From NCBI RefSeq assembly GCF_910591885.1, contig NC_063275.1:10342501-10406500 (forward strand): a DNA stretch of 64,000 nt, read 5' to 3'. Shown here piece by piece: positions 60,641 to 64,000 of the stretch; position 1 is the first letter of the stretch; each line of letters opens with the position of its first letter. The notes under the pieces are model-generated. The model was not told the DNA's origin and made no database searches. It was given only the letters and a program-made list of their open reading frames with translations. This DNA is from Bombus terrestris. Its lineage: Eukaryota > Arthropoda > Insecta > Hymenoptera > Apidae. Made by a program: the position numbers and the translations under genes.

Positions 60641-61238
60641 CGTTATACCTTGAATCGCAATAGTATATAACGTTATACGTTATATCGTAACAGTATTTAA
60701 CGTTATACGTTATATCGTAATAGTATATAACATGATACGATATATCGTATTGCTATATAACGTTATACGTTATATCGCAATAGTATATAACGTTATACGT
60801 TATATCGTAATAGTATATAACATGATACGATATATCCTAATGCTATATAACGTTACACCTTGTATCGTAATAGTATATAACGTTATACGTAATATCGTAA
60901 CAGTATTTAACGTTATACGTTATATCGCAATAGTATATAACGTTATACTTTATATCGTAACATTATTTAACGTTATACGTTATATCGTAATAGTGTATAA
61001 CATGATACGATATATCGTATTGCTATATAACGTTATAACTTATATCGTAATAATATATAACGTTATACGTTATATCGAAATAGTATAAAACGTTATACGT
61101 TATATCCTAATACTATATAACGCTATACGACATAACGTAATACTATGTAACATGATACGATATATCGTAATGCTATATAACGTTATACCATGTATCGTAA
61201 TAGTATATAACGTTATACGTTATATCGCAATAGTATAT

Positions 61239-61448
61239 AACGTTATACGTTATATCGTAATAGTATATAACATGATACGATATATCCTAATGCTATATAA
61301 CGTTTCACCTTGTATCGTAATAGTATATAACGTTATACGTTATATCGTAATAGTATATAACATGATACGATATATCGTAGTGCTATATAACGTTATACCA
61401 TGTATCGCAATAGTATATAACGTTATACGTTATATCGCAATAGTATAT
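61239..61448 (+). repeat. Seven-monomer patch absent from the left copy
   Basis: The homologous place in the left copy (about 48,580) lacks these seven monomers. The patch contains ACGTTTCACC (61,300) and a monomer with TCGTAGTGC (61,376). That combination is otherwise found near 39.08-39.15 kb, near 42.23-42.30 kb and in the 5-14 kb region. It is either an insertion copied from such a donor or an ancestral run lost from the left copy. Confidence 0.72.
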
Positions 61449-62139
61449 AACGTTATGCGTTATATCGTAACAGTATTTAACGTTATACGTTATATCGTAA
61501 TAGTATATAACATGATACGATATATCGTATTGCTATATAACGTTATACGTTATATCGCAATAGTATATAACGTTATACGTTATATCGTAATAGTATATAA
61601 CATGATACGATATATCCTAATGCTATATAACGTTACACCTTGTATCGTAATAGTATATAACGTTATACGTAATATCGTAACAGTATTTAACGTTATACGT
61701 TATATCGCAATAGTATATAACGTTATACGTTATATCGTAACAGTATTTAACGTTATACGTTATATCGCAATAGTATATAACATGATACGATATATCGTAT
61801 TGCTATATAACGTTATACGTTATATCGCAATAGTATATAACGTTATACGTTATATCGTTATACTATATAACGTTATACGTTATATCGTAACAGTATATAA
61901 CGTTATAACTTATATCGTAATAGTATATAACGTTATACGTTATAACGAATTACTATATAACATGATACGATATTTCGTAATGCTATATAACGTTATAACT
62001 TATATCGTAATAATATATAACGTTATACGTTATATCGTAATAGTATAAAACGTTATACGTTATATCCTAATACTATATAACGCTATACGACATAACGTAA
62101 TACTATGTAACATGATACGATACATCGTAATGCTATATA

Positions 62140-62199
62140 ACGTTATATCATGTATCGTAATAGTATATAACGTTATATCATGTATCGTAATAGTATATA
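62140..62199 (+). repeat. Single-monomer tandem duplication
   Basis: Two successive identical monomers start ACGTTATATCATGTATCG, whereas the homologous places near 49,271 and 52,151 have one. This is a clear single-unit gain. Confidence 0.9.
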
Positions 62200-63881
62200 A
62201 CGTTATACGTTATATCGCAATAGTATATAACGTTATACGTTATATCGTTATACTATATAACGTTATACGTTATATCGTTATACTATATAACGTTATACGT
62301 TATATCGTTATACTATATAACGTTATACGTTATATCGTAACAGTATTTAACGTTATACGTTATATCGTAATAGTATATAACATGATACGATATATCGTAT
62401 TGCTATATAACGTTATACGTTATATCGCAATAGTATATATCGTTATACGTTATATCGTAATAGTATATAACATGATACGATATATCCTAATGCTATATAA
62501 CGTTACACCTTGTATCGTAATAGTATATAACGTTATACGTAATATCGTAACAGTATTTAACGTTATACGTTGTATCGTAATAGTATATAACGTTATACGT
62601 TATATCGTAATAGTATATAACATGATACGATATATCGTAATGCTATATAACGTTATACCATGTATCGTAATAGTGTATAACGTTCTACGTTATATCGCAA
62701 TAGTATATAACGTTCTATGCTGTATCGTAACAGTATTTAACGTTATACGTTATATCGTAATACTATATAACGATATACGTTATAACGTAATACTATATAA
62801 CGTGATACGATATATCGTAATACTATATAACGTTATGTGATATAACGTAATGCTATATAACATGATACGATATATCTTAATGCTACATAACGTTATACCT
62901 TGAATCGCAATAGTATATAACGTTATACGTTATATCGTAATTGTATATAACGTTATACGTTATATCGTAACAGTATTTAACGTTATACGATATAACGTAA
63001 TACTATATAACATGATACGATATATCCTGATGCTACATAACGTTATACCTTGAATCGCAATAGTATTTAACGTTATACGTTACATCGTAATAGTATATAC
63101 TGTTATACGTTATATCGTAATAGTATATAACATGATACGATATATCCTAATGCTATATAACGTTACACCTTGTATCGTAATAGTATATAACGTTATACGT
63201 TATATCGTAACAGTATTTAACGTTATACGTTATATCGTAATACTATATAACGATTTACGTTCTAACGTAATACTATATAACGATATACGTTATAACGTAA
63301 TACTATATAACGTGATACGATATATCCTAATGCTACATAACGTTATACCTTGAATCGCAATAGTATATAACGTTATACGTTATATCGTAATTGTATATAA
63401 CGTTATACGATATAACGTAATACTATATAACATGATGCGATATCTCGTAATGTTATATAACGTTATACGTTGTATAGTAATAGTGTATAACGTTATACGA
63501 TATATCGTTATACTATATAACGTTATACGTTATATCGTTATACTATATAACGTTATACGTTATATCGTAACAGTATATAACGTTATAACTTATATCGTAA
63601 TAGTATATAACGTTATACGTTGTAACGAATTACTATATAACATGATACGATATTTCGTAATGCTATATAACGTTATACGTTATATCGCAATAGTATATAA
63701 CGTTATACGATATAACGTATTACTATATAACGAGATATGATATATCGTAATGCTATATAACGTTATAACTTATATCGTAATAATATATAACGTTATACGT
63801 TATATCGTAATAGTATAAAACGTTATACGTTATATCCTAATACTATATAACGCTATACGACATAACGTAATACTATGTAAC

Positions 63882-64000
63882 ATGATACGATACATCGTAA
63901 TGCTATATAACGTTATATCATGTATCGTAATAGTATATAACGTTATACGTTATATCGTAATTGTATATAACGTTATACGTTATATCGTTATACTATATAA
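63882..64000 (+). repeat. Start of a further HOR block, cut by the window end
   Basis: The run ATGATACGATACATCG at 63,882 followed by ACGTTATATCATGTATCG is the block start also seen near 44,204, 46,934, 49,243, 52,123, 53,863, 57,433, 59,593 and 62,112. Spacings between them range from about 1,740 to 3,570 bp. The block continues past the window, and the array does not end here. Confidence 0.75.

Larger units (their letters stand above)
1..64000 (+). repeat. 30-bp tandem satellite array filling the window
   Basis: The sequence repeats every 30 bases from first to last base, about 2,133 monomers, all in one orientation. The consensus monomer begins ACGTTATACGTTATAT, has a CpG at positions 17-18, and ends in an A/T-rich tail whose only G/C base is a G at position 24; 1,671-1,700 is an exact copy. 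Consensus G+C is 7 of 30. The register is so constant that monomer starts fall at one residue modulo 30 over tens of kilobases and shift only near 9,147, 9,592, 31,842, 47,971 and 60,630. No unique sequence, inverted block or inserted element was found. Arrays of this type are typical of eukaryotic heterochromatin. That assignment, and any centromeric role, is inference; the family was not recognised. Confidence 0.97.
56083..64000 (+). repeat. ~8-kb segment homologous to 43-51 kb (right copy), cut by window end
   Basis: Relative to 42,854-50,993, this copy lacks 19 monomers near 59,200-59,235. It has seven extra monomers at about 61,239-61,448 and one extra monomer at 62,140-62,199. It carries the same 1-bp deletion near 60,630. 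Its last 1.7 kb also match 52.2-53.9 kb. Whether the homology continues past base 64,000 cannot be seen. Confidence 0.82.

Noticed and set aside
1..64000. CRISPR array (regular 30-bp repeats)
   Set aside because: There are no unique spacers; the repeats are directly adjacent and variants occur in a duplicated order. No cas genes or leader are present.
1..64000. Telomeric or subtelomeric simple repeats
   Set aside because: No TTAGGG, TTAGG, TTTAGGG or similar runs were seen. A subtelomeric position cannot be excluded but has no direct support.
1..64000. CENP-B box
   Set aside because: TTCG occurs in a variant monomer (GATATTTCGTAATG), but the required CGGG part is absent and no 17-bp match to the box is present.
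1..64000. TATA-box promoters at each TATATA
   Set aside because: TATATA occurs in nearly every monomer as part of the repeat, so it carries no information about transcription start sites.
1..64000. Inverted segments suggested by the TACGATATAACGTA motif, which is the reverse complement of the consensus core
   Set aside because: The bases around the motif keep the forward order (ACGTTA before, ATACTATATA after), so it is a two-base variant of the forward monomer and not an inversion.
1..64000. HOR lengths tuned to a 180-bp nucleosome repeat
   Set aside because: 2,880 bp is a multiple of 180, but 2,130, 2,100, 1,920 and 3,150 are not; the paired 180-bp marker spacing alone is weak evidence.

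Overview
The whole 64,000-base window is one uninterrupted block of satellite DNA. It is built from about 2,133 head-to-tail copies of a 30-bp monomer, all in the same orientation. I see no gene, RNA gene, transposon, CRISPR array, telomeric repeat or unique sequence in it. The monomer is about 23% G+C. Six of the seven G/C bases in the consensus lie in three CpG dinucleotides. No bacterial replicon that I know of carries an array like this, so the window suggests a eukaryotic chromosome, most likely heterochromatin (centromeric, pericentromeric or subtelomeric). I do not recognise the satellite family or the species.

Single monomers differ at several positions, and the variants occur in a fixed order, so the array has a layered higher-order repeat (HOR) structure. 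From left to right: 1-1,740 is the most heterogeneous part. 1,741-5,280 and 5,281-8,951 are two diverged copies of a roughly 3.6-kb HOR, with parts of a third in 9,853-13,150. 8,952-9,852 is a 445-bp tandem duplication carrying a private 5-bp deletion. 13,151-22,300 is a mosaic of shorter duplications with periods of 840 and 1,560 bp, plus one copy 5.6 kb away. 22,301-37,232 holds two tandem copies of a 7.35-7.56-kb super-repeat, itself made of HOR blocks of about 2.1 kb. 34,261-38,450 repeats with a 2,100-bp period and 37,685-44,009 with a 3,150-bp period. 48,204-53,873 repeats with a 2,880-bp period and the copies look identical. 42,854-50,993 recurs at 56,083-64,000, with the offset changed by several insertions or deletions of whole monomers.

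Long open reading frames occur only because 30 is divisible by 3 and one frame of the monomer has no stop codon. They encode a monotonous decapeptide. Fixed monomer variants interrupt them with stop codons in every HOR, and I do not call them genes. Only three independent length changes that are not whole monomers were found: a 5-bp deletion, a 1-bp insertion and a 1-bp deletion. Two of the three were later copied along with larger duplications, so they act as markers of how the array grew. All comparisons were made by eye; no alignment or database search was run.
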